From assembly GCA_958352855.1 (NCBI GenBank), contig CATWQE010000051.1, positions 1-19,398 on the forward strand: a stretch of DNA of 19,398 nucleotides. The letters run 5' to 3'. Origin of the DNA: an uncultured Bacillota bacterium (GTDB lineage: Bacteria; Bacillota; Clostridia; Lachnospirales; Lachnospiraceae). Below the pieces are notes generated by a model that did not search any database, was not told the origin of the DNA, and saw only the letters and a program-made list of their open reading frames with translations. Positions 7,479 to 15,202 of the stretch are shown piece by piece. Position 1 is the first letter of the stretch; each line of letters opens with the position of its first letter. The position numbers and the translations under genes were made by a program.

Positions 7479-7747
7479 TTTTCTTCAACGCCCCCTCTTT
7501 TCAGTGCGGTTTCCATTCTGGCGCGAATCACACAGTCCAGCGCACCTTTATCTTTAATAAAGATTTTTCCTGTTGTCACATCAAATTCCTGTAATGTGTC
7601 CAGCACAGCAGCCCGAATAGAATCCATATACTGATTGGCAACAACTGAGTCAATCTCAAGGGTCAGTTCTTTCTCATCTGGCTCTATCTGAATAAACAAA
7701 TCACTGGATTCCAGGGTTCCTGCTACTGCATTTTTTAAAATCTTCAC
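7475..7747 (-). CDS. citD: Citrate lyase-family acyl carrier protein (gamma subunit)
   Basis: This 90-residue protein is the acyl carrier of the lyase complex. It holds the acetyl thioester on a phosphoribosyl-dephospho-CoA group attached to a serine. The attachment motif GTLESSD is at residues 10-16, and Ser14 matches the modified serine of Klebsiella CitD. The conserved KDKGALDCVIRAR stretch follows in the C-terminal half. The start is GTG at 7747, preceded by AAAGGAG at seven bases. It ends in an ATGA overlap with citE and begins 23 bases after fchA. Genes for the prosthetic group (citX, citG) and for acetylation (citC) are not in the window and must be supplied from elsewhere. Confidence 0.93.
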   Translation of the reverse strand: MKILKNAVAGTLESSDLFIQIEPDEKELTLEIDSVVANQYMDSIRAAVLDTLQEFDVTTGKIFIKDKGALDCVIRARMETALKRGGVEEK

Positions 7748-7770
7748 AGGTTTTCTCCTTTCATCGAAAC

Positions 7771-8403
7771 TTATTCAACCACGCTTTTGGAAACTCCTGC
7801 CTGTGCAAGAATCTTCTGCTCAAAAGCGATTGCTTTCTTTTCCAATACTGCCACTTCTTCAGAAGTAGCTTTTACAAATTCCTCATCCTTAATGGATTCC
7901 AGATTGATTTTCACATTAAATAATGCGCCTAATACTGCAGTTCTTGCCATCATAGTTGCAACCAGAGCATCTGTAACCGCTGTTTTATTTCCTTTTACAA
8001 CCATGGTTTCTGCAAACGGAAGCACTTCATAAGCTGCTTTTGCAACAGACAGAGGAACTGCAACTGCTGCTTTTAATCCATCCTGCATGGCTTTTGTACG
8101 GGCTGCTTTTTCTTCCTCTGTTTCTTTTGGAAGAGTAAGCGCCTGCATATATAAATCAAAAGATTCGCTGTCTCTTTTGATATCTACCAGAAGCTGTTCG
8201 CAAATTTTATGCATGGGCTCCACAGCCCCCTTCATTTCCTCTTCTACTTCCACATATTTTTTCTTCCCGATTGTCAGTCCTGCCACCATCTCTGTAAGAG
8301 CAGCCGCCAAAGCGCCAGCAAGGGCGGAAATACTTCCGCCCCCTGGTACTGGTTCATTAGAGGCTGTCTGCATGGCGAATTGTTCAATTGTCATATTTTT
8401 CAT
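7771..8403 (-). CDS. fchA: Formiminotetrahydrofolate cyclodeaminase
   Basis: FchA converts 5-formimino-tetrahydrofolate to 5,10-methenyl-tetrahydrofolate and ammonia, saving the one-carbon unit from the histidine ring. The 210-residue protein matches the cyclodeaminase family, equal to the C-terminal domain of mammalian FTCD. The folate-site motif PVPGGGS is at residues 18-24, followed by a long helical body (SALAGALAAALTEMVAGLT, then KAAVAVPLSVA). The ATG at 8403 has AGAGG about eight bases upstream. It sits 25 bases after ftcD, so the two activities fused in mammals are separate, adjacent proteins here. In acetogens and other clostridia the product can yield formate and ATP via methenyl-THF cyclohydrolase and formyl-THF ligase, whose genes are not seen here. 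Confidence 0.93.
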   Translation of the reverse strand: MKNMTIEQFAMQTASNEPVPGGGSISALAGALAAALTEMVAGLTIGKKKYVEVEEEMKGAVEPMHKICEQLLVDIKRDSESFDLYMQALTLPKETEEEKAARTKAMQDGLKAAVAVPLSVAKAAYEVLPFAETMVVKGNKTAVTDALVATMMARTAVLGALFNVKINLESIKDEEFVKATSEEVAVLEKKAIAFEQKILAQAGVSKSVVE

Positions 8404-8428
8404 GGCATATACCTCTTATATTTTTTAA

Positions 8429-9322
8429 TTACAGTCTTGTTTCAAGTACCTGTTTTGGATCAAATCCTTCAAATCCCAGATAGTATTCTGCACAGTCAAC
8501 GATTGCCTGAAGAGGAATCAGACCTACAACTTCACTTCCCAATACATTGACACCGTAACGTCTTGCTTCCATGCGTACTGTTTCAAATACAGTATAAACA
8601 GATGTTTTTGTATAGTCTGTTAAGTTCATGGATACCTGTGCGATATTTCTGTCTTCCAGCATAACGCCCATAGCTTTGCAGTAGCGGAATCCGCCTTTGA
8701 TATGACGAATCTTATCTGCAATTTTCTGAGCGATTTCTACGTTAGATGTATCCAGGTTGATATTGTAAGCAATCAGAGGCATTCTTGCTCCGATAGCTGT
8801 TACGCCGCCTGTTGGATGAATGGTGTTTGGACCAAAGTCCGGTTTCCATTTCTCCTGATCTTTCATTTTTTCTGCCATACCTTCAAACTGTCCCTGACGA
8901 ACTTTTGCAAGATTCTCTCTGTGAGGAGCTGTAGCAGATTTTTCATATAAGAAGAATGGCTGACCGAATTTTTCGGAAGCTTCTTTTGCAACTTCTTTTG
9001 CCAGAGCATCTGCTTCTTCTACAGTTGTGTTTCTGATTGGAATGAAAGGAACAACGTCAACACATCCCATACGTGGATGCTGTCCCTGATGTTTTGTCAT
9101 ATCAATAAGTTCTACTGCTTTTCCGATTGCCGCAACCATAGCGTCTTTTAATGGAGCAGGTTCACCGATAACAGTAACAACACTTCTGTTATGGTCTTCG
9201 TCAGAGCTGTAGTCCAACAGTTTTACACCTTCCACATTGCGGAAGCAATCAACAATTTTTTCGATTTTTTCTTTATCTCTACCTTCACTAAAGTTCGGTA
9301 CACATTCAATAATCTTGTTCAT
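8429..9322 (-). CDS. ftcD: Glutamate formimidoyltransferase
   Basis: This enzyme moves the formimino group from N-formimino-L-glutamate to tetrahydrofolate, releasing glutamate, the link between the histidine pathway and the glutamate fermentation genes downstream. The 297 residues equal the stand-alone bacterial form, corresponding to the formiminotransferase domains of mammalian FTCD. It begins MNKIIECVPNFSEGRD, contains DEDHNRSVVT and QHPRMGCVDVVPF, with His82 in the position of the catalytic histidine of the porcine enzyme, and THPTGG-like HPTGGVTAIGAR. The ATG at 9322 is chosen over a frame opening at 9367 because AAGGAG lies nine bases upstream and the product then starts at the conserved residue. 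The hutI stop codon overlaps this ribosome binding site (TAAGGAG), suggesting coupled translation. Confidence 0.95.
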   Translation of the reverse strand: MNKIIECVPNFSEGRDKEKIEKIVDCFRNVEGVKLLDYSSDEDHNRSVVTVIGEPAPLKDAMVAAIGKAVELIDMTKHQGQHPRMGCVDVVPFIPIRNTTVEEADALAKEVAKEASEKFGQPFFLYEKSATAPHRENLAKVRQGQFEGMAEKMKDQEKWKPDFGPNTIHPTGGVTAIGARMPLIAYNINLDTSNVEIAQKIADKIRHIKGGFRYCKAMGVMLEDRNIAQVSMNLTDYTKTSVYTVFETVRMEARRYGVNVLGSEVVGLIPLQAIVDCAEYYLGFEGFDPKQVLETRL

Positions 9323-9335
9323 GATGTTATTCTCC

Positions 9336-10592
9336 TTATTTCCATTCTTTGTGATAGACAGTTTCACCTTTTTTAATAACCGTTTCCACCAGGTTAATTC
9401 CTGTGTGGTATGGCATAAAGTGGATGGATGGGAATTTCAGGAACACAATATCCGCCTGTTTTCCCGGCTCCAGACTTCCTACCGTATCAGCTCTGTCCAC
9501 AGCAGCAGCACCGTTAATGGTCAATGCTGTAATCACTTCTTCGATGGACATGTTCATGTAAATACATCCAAGTGCAACTAATAACGGAATCGAGTTTGTG
9601 AAGCAGCTTCCCGGATTCAAATCCGATGCAATGGCTACTGCACAGCCTTCGTCAATCATTTTTCTTCCAGGAGCATACTCTTCTTTCAAAGAGAAAGCAG
9701 TTGCCGGAAGAAGGGTACTGATAACTCCGGCATCACGCATTTGACGGATTCCTTCGTCAGATGCCTTCAAAAGATGGTCTGCAGATACCGCACCAACTCT
9801 GGCTGCAAGTTCAGAACCTCCTAACTGATAAATCTCATCCGCATGGATTTTCAGTTTGAATCCCATCTTTTTGGCTTCTGTAAGATAATACTCAGAATCT
9901 TCTATATTAAATACATTCTTTTCTGTAAAAATATCAGCAAACTCTGCCAGATTTTCCTCTTTCACCTTAGGCATCACCACACGAAGCTGTTCTTCAATGA
10001 ATGCTCTTTCTTTTCCTTTCCATTCAGGAAGAACACTGTGAGGTCCCAGGAAGGTTCTGACGATATCCACCGGATGTTTCTCATCCAGTTTTTTCATAAC
10101 ACGAAGCTGTTTCAGCTCTGTGTCACAGTCCATACCATAACCGCTTTTGCCTTCTACGGTTGTTACACCAAATTCCAGCATGCGGTTCAGTCTCTCTTCA
10201 CCAGCTTCCATCAGTTCTTCTTCTGTGGCTTCTCTGGTAGGAACGACGGTGGCATTAATGCCGCCGCCACGTTCCATAATGGACATATAACTATCGCCTT
10301 TCAATCTCCAGGAAAATTCGTCTGCACGATATCCGCCGAAAATAAAGTGTGTATGAGAATCCACGAACCCAGGCATTACTGTTTTCCCTGTGGCGTCAAT
10401 CACTTCGTATTCCTTTACGTCCACCTGTTTATCCAGTTCCTCTGTAGTGCCTACTGCAACGATTTTATCATCATGAATGATTACCGCGCCATCTTTAATC
10501 AGTCCAATATCTGACATTTCTTTTCCATGTTTCGGCGCGCTGCCCTTGCAGGTAACCAATTCAGAGGCATGGCGTATATATCTTTTTTTCAT
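9336..10592 (-). CDS. hutI: Imidazolonepropionase
   Basis: HutI hydrolyses 4-imidazolone-5-propionate to N-formimino-L-glutamate, the third step of histidine breakdown. It is a metal-dependent amidohydrolase of 418 residues. Metal and catalytic residues are clear: His80 and His82 in GFVDSHTHF, His250 in KIHADE, His273 in SADHL, and Asp324 in IASDLNPGS, agreeing with the Bacillus subtilis enzyme. The ATG at 10592 follows GAGGAG at seven to eight bases; an upstream in-frame ATG at 10607 overlaps that ribosome binding site. It begins 33 bases after hutU and its stop lies 13 bases before ftcD. Confidence 0.96.
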   Translation of the reverse strand: MKKRYIRHASELVTCKGSAPKHGKEMSDIGLIKDGAVIIHDDKIVAVGTTEELDKQVDVKEYEVIDATGKTVMPGFVDSHTHFIFGGYRADEFSWRLKGDSYMSIMERGGGINATVVPTREATEEELMEAGEERLNRMLEFGVTTVEGKSGYGMDCDTELKQLRVMKKLDEKHPVDIVRTFLGPHSVLPEWKGKERAFIEEQLRVVMPKVKEENLAEFADIFTEKNVFNIEDSEYYLTEAKKMGFKLKIHADEIYQLGGSELAARVGAVSADHLLKASDEGIRQMRDAGVISTLLPATAFSLKEEYAPGRKMIDEGCAVAIASDLNPGSCFTNSIPLLVALGCIYMNMSIEEVITALTINGAAAVDRADTVGSLEPGKQADIVFLKFPSIHFMPYHTGINLVETVIKKGETVYHKEWK

Positions 10593-10625
10593 GTTCTGTC
10601 TCCTCATAACTCTTTGCAGAAATTC

Positions 10626-12668
10626 TTAGTGATGTGTGTGATGAGGTTCTACAACCACATCTTTGCATACTCTTTCAATTAATTCATCGCTTGCCAGATA
10701 TGGCATTGTGATGTAATCTTCGCCATTTCTGATCTTATTGTATTCTGCAACGGTTTCGATGGAGTGTTCACATCTTCCCCAGCTTCTTCTGGAAACACCA
10801 ATCATAGTATCCCATGGGATAGCTGCCATAAGGATTTCATCTACTCTTTCGCTTCCATCAAGAACCATACCGAAACCACCGTTGATGGATTTGCTGATAC
10901 CAACACCACCGCCATTGTGGAGAGCAACAAGGCTCATACCTCTTGCAGCATTACCTGCGTAGCAGTGAACAGCCATATCTGCTGTAATATTAGAACCATC
11001 ATAGATGTTAGATGTTTCTCTGTATGGAGAATCTGTTCCGCCTGTGTCATGGTGGTCACGACCAAGCATAACAGGTCCGATTTCTCCGTTACGAACCATT
11101 TCATTAAATTTCAGAGCAATATCTCTTCTTCCAAGAGCATCCTGATACAGGATACGGCACTGTGTACCAACAACCAGTTTATTCTTTTCTGCATCACGAA
11201 TCCAGATGTAGTTATCTCTATCCTGGCTTCTTCTGTTTGGATCAATGATTTCCATAGCAGCATGGTCTGTTTTTCTTAAATCTTCCGGTTTTCCGGACAG
11301 GCAGCACCATCTGAATGGTCCATATCCATAATCGAATAATTCCGGTCCTAAGATATCTTCTACATAAGACGGGAAGATAAATCCTTCGCTGGTATCTACA
11401 CCATTTTTAGCAATATCTTTTGCTCCTGCATCAAAGACAGCTTTCATAAATGCGTTACCATAGTCAAAGAAATAAGCTCCTCTTTCTACTAATGTTTTAA
11501 TCAAATGATAATGTTTAATCAGGGACTGATCTACCAGTTCACAGAATTTTTCTTTATCATTTGCAAGCATTTCTGTTCGTTCTTCAAATGTAAGACCCTG
11601 TGGGCAATATCCGCCGTCATATGGAACGTGGCAGGATGTCTGGTCAGATAACAGTTCAATCTTAATATTGTTATCAACAGCGTACTGCAGAAGGTCTACG
11701 ATATTTCCATGGAATGCAATGGAAATTGTCTCTTTCTTATCCATGTATTCCTGAGCAACTCTGAATGCTTCTGCCGCATCTTCAATCACCAGGCTTACCC
11801 ATCCCTGGCTGTGACGTGTTTCAATTCTGGAGTAGTCAACCTCTGCAACGATACCAACGCCGCCTGCGATTTCAATGGCTTTTGGCTGAGCGCCGCTCAT
11901 TCCTCCAAGACCACTGGTTACGAATAAGTGTCCGGCCAAATCTCCGTCCTGTGGAACGCCTAAGAATTTACGTCCTGCATTTAAAATGGTATTGAAAGTA
12001 CCATGAACAATACCCTGTGGTCCAATGTACATCCAGCCGCCGGCTGTCATCTGTCCATAGGAAGAGCATCCCATAGCAGTTGCTTTTGCCCAGTCTTCCG
12101 GATTGTCAAACATACCAACCATAAGTCCGTTTGTAACGATAACTCTTGGGCTGGACTCATGAGATTTGAACAGTCCCATTGGATGTCCGCTCATCATAAC
12201 TAATGTGTGATGATGTGTCAGTTTTTCCAGGTATTTTTTAATCAACTGATACTGCATCCAGTTCTGGCAAACCTGTCCGGTTTCTCCGTATGTAACTAAT
12301 TCATATGGATACAGAGCCACATCATGATCTAAGTTGTTATCAATCATAACCTGGAATGCTTTACCTTCCACACATTCTCCCTTGTACTCATCAATTGGTT
12401 TTCCATAAATTCTTTCCTTTGGCATAAAACGGTAGCCATAGATACGTCCATGTGTTAATAATTCGTCCAGGAATTCCGGTGCCAACTGTTCATGCAGTTC
12501 TTCCGGCACATATCTCAAAGCATTTGCCACTGCCAGTTTGATTTCTCTTTTGTTCAGTGTCAGTTCTCTCATTGGCGCTCTTCTGACACCTTCCTTAAAG
12601 GTTGGGTATTCTGGTAAAACCGGATCCAATTTAATCACCATTGCATTTCCGATCTCTGCATTATTCAT
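10626..12668 (-). CDS. hutU: Urocanate hydratase
   Basis: HutU adds water to urocanate to form 4-imidazolone-5-propionate, using a tightly bound NAD+ as an electrophile. The protein has 680 residues, the longer form found in clostridia and other anaerobes rather than the roughly 555-residue Bacillus/Pseudomonas form. The NAD-binding signature is visible at residues 252-261 (SGLGGMSGAQ), with QMTAGGWMYIGPQGIVHGT before it and the strongly conserved MLGRDHHDTGGTDSPYRET and LHNGGGVGISKS near the C-terminus. The tail is histidine-rich (EPHHTHH). The ATG at 12668 has GGAG about 10 bases upstream; the longer frame starting at 12698 adds only a lysine/arginine-rich stretch. It is the first gene of the cluster, following a leader of about 200 bases. 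Histidine ammonia-lyase (hutH) does not precede it. Confidence 0.97.
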   Translation of the reverse strand: MNNAEIGNAMVIKLDPVLPEYPTFKEGVRRAPMRELTLNKREIKLAVANALRYVPEELHEQLAPEFLDELLTHGRIYGYRFMPKERIYGKPIDEYKGECVEGKAFQVMIDNNLDHDVALYPYELVTYGETGQVCQNWMQYQLIKKYLEKLTHHHTLVMMSGHPMGLFKSHESSPRVIVTNGLMVGMFDNPEDWAKATAMGCSSYGQMTAGGWMYIGPQGIVHGTFNTILNAGRKFLGVPQDGDLAGHLFVTSGLGGMSGAQPKAIEIAGGVGIVAEVDYSRIETRHSQGWVSLVIEDAAEAFRVAQEYMDKKETISIAFHGNIVDLLQYAVDNNIKIELLSDQTSCHVPYDGGYCPQGLTFEERTEMLANDKEKFCELVDQSLIKHYHLIKTLVERGAYFFDYGNAFMKAVFDAGAKDIAKNGVDTSEGFIFPSYVEDILGPELFDYGYGPFRWCCLSGKPEDLRKTDHAAMEIIDPNRRSQDRDNYIWIRDAEKNKLVVGTQCRILYQDALGRRDIALKFNEMVRNGEIGPVMLGRDHHDTGGTDSPYRETSNIYDGSNITADMAVHCYAGNAARGMSLVALHNGGGVGISKSINGGFGMVLDGSERVDEILMAAIPWDTMIGVSRRSWGRCEHSIETVAEYNKIRNGEDYITMPYLASDELIERVCKDVVVEPHHTHH

Positions 12669-12895
12669 ATCACATCGTCTCCTTTTCTCTTTTTTCATGA
12701 TTTTATCATTACAAGGGTCTAAAAAACGTCTATTTACTATAAAAATGTGCTAAAAAAGTTTCATTCCACATTCATTTTTAATGAATTTTGACGTTTTTAT
12801 TTCCTGTGGTAAAGTGAAAGTGCATGAAAATCTTTGGTTTTCTTTGTACTTTTAAGCCAAAAATCAGGAAAAATGACAAAAAATATAAAAGAAAC
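12669..12895 (-). promoter_or_regulatory. Leader and promoter region of the hut-glm cluster
   Basis: The first gene of the long cluster follows a terminator, so its promoter must lie here. Two weak candidates exist: TTGTCA (12879-12874) with CTTAAA (12856-12851) at 17 bases spacing, and TATAGT (12741-12736) without a good -35. If the upstream one is used, the leader contains a 9-base stem AAAAACGTC / GACGTTTTT (12798-12790 with 12730-12722, minus-strand reading) ending in a T-run, with an inner perfect hairpin TTCATT/AATGAA (12771-12785). Four TAG triplets (at 12752-12750, 12739-12737, 12732-12730 and 12721-12719) cluster at its 3' side. This could be an attenuator, but the sequence is AT-rich and chance is a real alternative. 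Confidence 0.35.
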
Positions 12896-12939
12896 GCCAA
12901 AAACCAGATATACCGTTGAAAACTTCCGATACATCTGGT
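12896..12939 (-). terminator. Terminator after the ABC-sulfatase operon
   Basis: On the minus strand a 13-pair stem (12939-12927 with 12915-12903, two G:U pairs, ACCAGAT against ATCTGGT at the base) closes an 11-base loop and is followed directly by a run of five T. It starts 25 bases after the sulfatase stop. This separates the carbohydrate operon from the hut-glm cluster. Confidence 0.8.
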
Positions 12940-12963
12940 TCTTCTCATATTGGATTTGGGTCA

Positions 12964-14316
12964 TCATTCCCTTTCTTCGTGCCATCCTTTTATTTCTGGC
13001 ACTTTTTCTTCTGCTTTTGCCATGCATTCTTTTAATTTAATTCTTAATGCCATCCTTACTTCTTCATAATCCTCATTTTTAATTAAATTTTCTTTTTCCC
13101 ATGGGTCTTCTCTCAAGTCATACAAATACTTTTCGTAATAAAGCTCTGCACCAGAACATTTCCATGGATCTTTTTCAGCTACCACACCATATTTCCACCT
13201 GGAAGTACGAATTGCCCGTCCAACTTCACTTTCACTAATTTGGATAAACACGCAATCATCCCAGTCCTGTACAGTTCCTTCTACCAATCTCTTTAAAGAC
13301 CGCCCCTGAAAATCATTTGGTTTTTCAATACCTGCACAATCCAGCAAAGTAGCTGGCAAATCTATTAGGCTGACAAGATTCTGAATCTTTTGCCCTCCTT
13401 TGAAAGATCCTCCTGCTGCAAGCAAAGGAATATGGATACTGGATTCATGACAAGAACGCTTATACTCCTGATTCCTTGTACAAAAATGACAACCATGGTC
13501 AGAAGTATAAAACAAAATCGTATTATCCCATAACTTACGCTCTTTTAATGTTTCGATTAAACGCCCCACATTTTCATCCAAGCTATGGCACTGTCCCAGA
13601 TAGTCCGGATAACTAGCCTCCCAGTCTCCTATACCTTTCACCATATCCTGTGGAGGAACAAAATTTTTAAACTTTTCCTTACTTCCATCTGGTCCTTCAA
13701 AACGATTATGGTCATTCTGGTGATGTGGCTCTATTTGGGATACAAACAAGAAAAACGGCTTCTCCTGTTTATATTCCTGTAAATAGTGAATAGCATAATT
13801 ATTAATTGCATCTGCCCGATATCCAATGAACTCCTGTTTTTTTCCATTTTTGTCAAAAACGTAGCCATCATATCCATGAGAGGTTGCTTCCAACACATCT
13901 GAAGCCATCCAATAATCGCGGTATCCACCTCTTCTTTCTTCAGGAATTGCTCTTGTTTCAAAATTCTCTTCGTCCGCTGGTGCTGTATAACTATCTCGGT
14001 TGGATGCAAGATGCCACTTTCCAACATATGCAGTGTCATATCCTGCATCATGAAAACAATCTGCTAATGTCTTGATATTTTGTGGTAAAGCCAATGCATT
14101 CCTGTGACACCCAATCTGCGTAGCATATTTCCCACTTTGTAGACAAGCTCTTGCCGGACCACATACCGGCTGGCATGTAAACGCCTTTTCAAACAGAACG
14201 CCTTCTTTGGCAAGTCGGTCTAAATTTGGTGTCACATTTAGGCTTTGTCCATAACATCCCAGCGTATCCCATCTCTGCTGATCTGAAAAATAAAAAATAA
14301 TATTTGGTCTCTTCAT
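12964..14316 (-). CDS. Cysteine-type sulfatase, probably cytoplasmic
   Basis: This 450-residue protein is an S1-family (formylglycine-dependent) sulfatase that hydrolyses sulfate esters. The active-site signature is CGPAR at residues 52-56, so Cys52 would be oxidised to formylglycine, in an anaerobe by an AtsB-type radical-SAM maturase not present here. Other expected residues are Asp12 in SDQQRWDTLGCYG, GKWH at 99-102, Asp273-His274 in TSDHG, and Lys286. There is no signal peptide or membrane segment, so it should act inside the cell on an imported substrate. The gene starts 12 bases after the second permease gene, with the permease stop codon inside its ribosome binding site (TAGGAG), and is the last gene before a terminator. 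A sulfated mono- or oligosaccharide is the likely substrate, inferred from context only. Confidence 0.88.
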   Translation of the reverse strand: MKRPNIIFYFSDQQRWDTLGCYGQSLNVTPNLDRLAKEGVLFEKAFTCQPVCGPARACLQSGKYATQIGCHRNALALPQNIKTLADCFHDAGYDTAYVGKWHLASNRDSYTAPADEENFETRAIPEERRGGYRDYWMASDVLEATSHGYDGYVFDKNGKKQEFIGYRADAINNYAIHYLQEYKQEKPFFLFVSQIEPHHQNDHNRFEGPDGSKEKFKNFVPPQDMVKGIGDWEASYPDYLGQCHSLDENVGRLIETLKERKLWDNTILFYTSDHGCHFCTRNQEYKRSCHESSIHIPLLAAGGSFKGGQKIQNLVSLIDLPATLLDCAGIEKPNDFQGRSLKRLVEGTVQDWDDCVFIQISESEVGRAIRTSRWKYGVVAEKDPWKCSGAELYYEKYLYDLREDPWEKENLIKNEDYEEVRMALRIKLKECMAKAEEKVPEIKGWHEERE

Positions 14317-14328
14317 TTTTCCCTGCTC

Positions 14329-15192
14329 CTATTTTAATCCTGTGGATACAACACCCTGCACAAAATATTTCTGCGCACACAAAAACAAAATAATCATGGG
14401 TACAGAAATCAAAGTTGCCGCTGCCATCATTGGCCCCCACCGTACCGTAGTTTCATCCCTGAACATGGTTAAAGCTAACTGTACTGTACGCATGCCTTCT
14501 GAATTCGTCATAACCAGAGGCCACAGATAGTCATTCCAGACTGCAGAACCTTTCAAAAGTGCCAGCGTAGCCAAAATAACTTTTGAATTAGGAATATAAA
14601 TAGAAAAATATGTCCTCCATTTACTTGCCCCATCAATCATTGCTGCTTCATCCAAGGAACGCGGGAAATTTTCATAAAACTGCTTACAAAGGAAAATTCC
14701 AAAAGATCCAGATACCAGAGGAATAATAATTCCTGGCATAGTATTCATCAATCCGGAACCGCCAAATCCCATAAAGTTATTTCCACCTGCAAATGGAAAT
14801 TTTGCCATAATCAAGAAGGTTGGCAGCATAGTAACCTGAGGCGGCATCATAAGTCCCACTAATAACAATGTAAATAATGCTTTTGAACCACGGAAGTGGA
14901 GTCTTGCAAAAGCATATCCTGCTATAGAGTTAAATAGCAAAGAAAATACAATACTTACAATGGTAATAATGAAAGAATTCCGAAAATAAATGCCCCAATT
15001 CCCAGTAGATAATGCTTCTCTATAGTTATCAAAATTAAAGGATTCCGGCAAAAAATGAAAGACCGGCGAATTAATTTCTCCTGTTGTTTTAAACGAAGTA
15101 GAAATCATCATCACAATAGGAAAAATCATAATAAAAGAAACTACAGCCATACCAATAAGCCAAACTACTTTTGTCCATTTCTTTTTTTTCAT
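14329..15192 (-). CDS. CUT1 sugar ABC transporter permease, MalG type
   Basis: This is the second integral-membrane subunit of a carbohydrate uptake ABC transporter (287 residues, about six membrane segments, the first at residues 10-31). The EAA loop that contacts the ATPase is DEAAMIDGASKWRTYFSIYIP at residues about 181-201, and the C-terminus VSTGLK is typical of MalG-type permeases. The start at 15192 is chosen because AGGAGG lies six bases upstream; the frame also opens at 15213 inside the preceding gene, but without a site of its own. It lies 10 bases after the first permease gene. Confidence 0.93.
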   Translation of the reverse strand: MKKKKWTKVVWLIGMAVVSFIMIFPIVMMISTSFKTTGEINSPVFHFLPESFNFDNYREALSTGNWGIYFRNSFIITIVSIVFSLLFNSIAGYAFARLHFRGSKALFTLLLVGLMMPPQVTMLPTFLIMAKFPFAGGNNFMGFGGSGLMNTMPGIIIPLVSGSFGIFLCKQFYENFPRSLDEAAMIDGASKWRTYFSIYIPNSKVILATLALLKGSAVWNDYLWPLVMTNSEGMRTVQLALTMFRDETTVRWGPMMAAATLISVPMIILFLCAQKYFVQGVVSTGLK

Positions 15193-15202
15193 ATCTTTCC
15201 TC

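Noticed and set aside
5203..7747. Standard citrate fermentation operon
   Set aside because: citC, citX, citG, a citrate carrier and the CitAB regulators are missing, and the genes are embedded in a glutamate-producing and glutamate-consuming cluster.
9323..9367. Fifteen-residue extension of the formimidoyltransferase
   Set aside because: It lies within the end of hutI, lacks its own binding site, and the family starts at MNKIIECVPNF.
9843..10514. Long plus-strand open frame of 223 codons opposite hutI
   Set aside because: It is fully antisense to a well-supported hutI gene, is rich in Phe, Cys and His as expected for a shadow frame, and has no family resemblance or neighbouring plus-strand genes.
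10764..11279. Plus-strand open frame of 171 codons opposite hutU
   Set aside because: It lies antisense within conserved hutU coding sequence with no recognisable motif.
12669..12698. Ten-residue N-terminal extension of urocanate hydratase
   Set aside because: It would be translated from the ribosome binding site itself; the ATG at 12668 has a good GGAG upstream.
12815..12835. Catabolite (cre) operator near TGAAAGTGCATGAAAA in the hutU leader
   Set aside because: The left half resembles a cre half-site, but the right half does not complete the palindrome.
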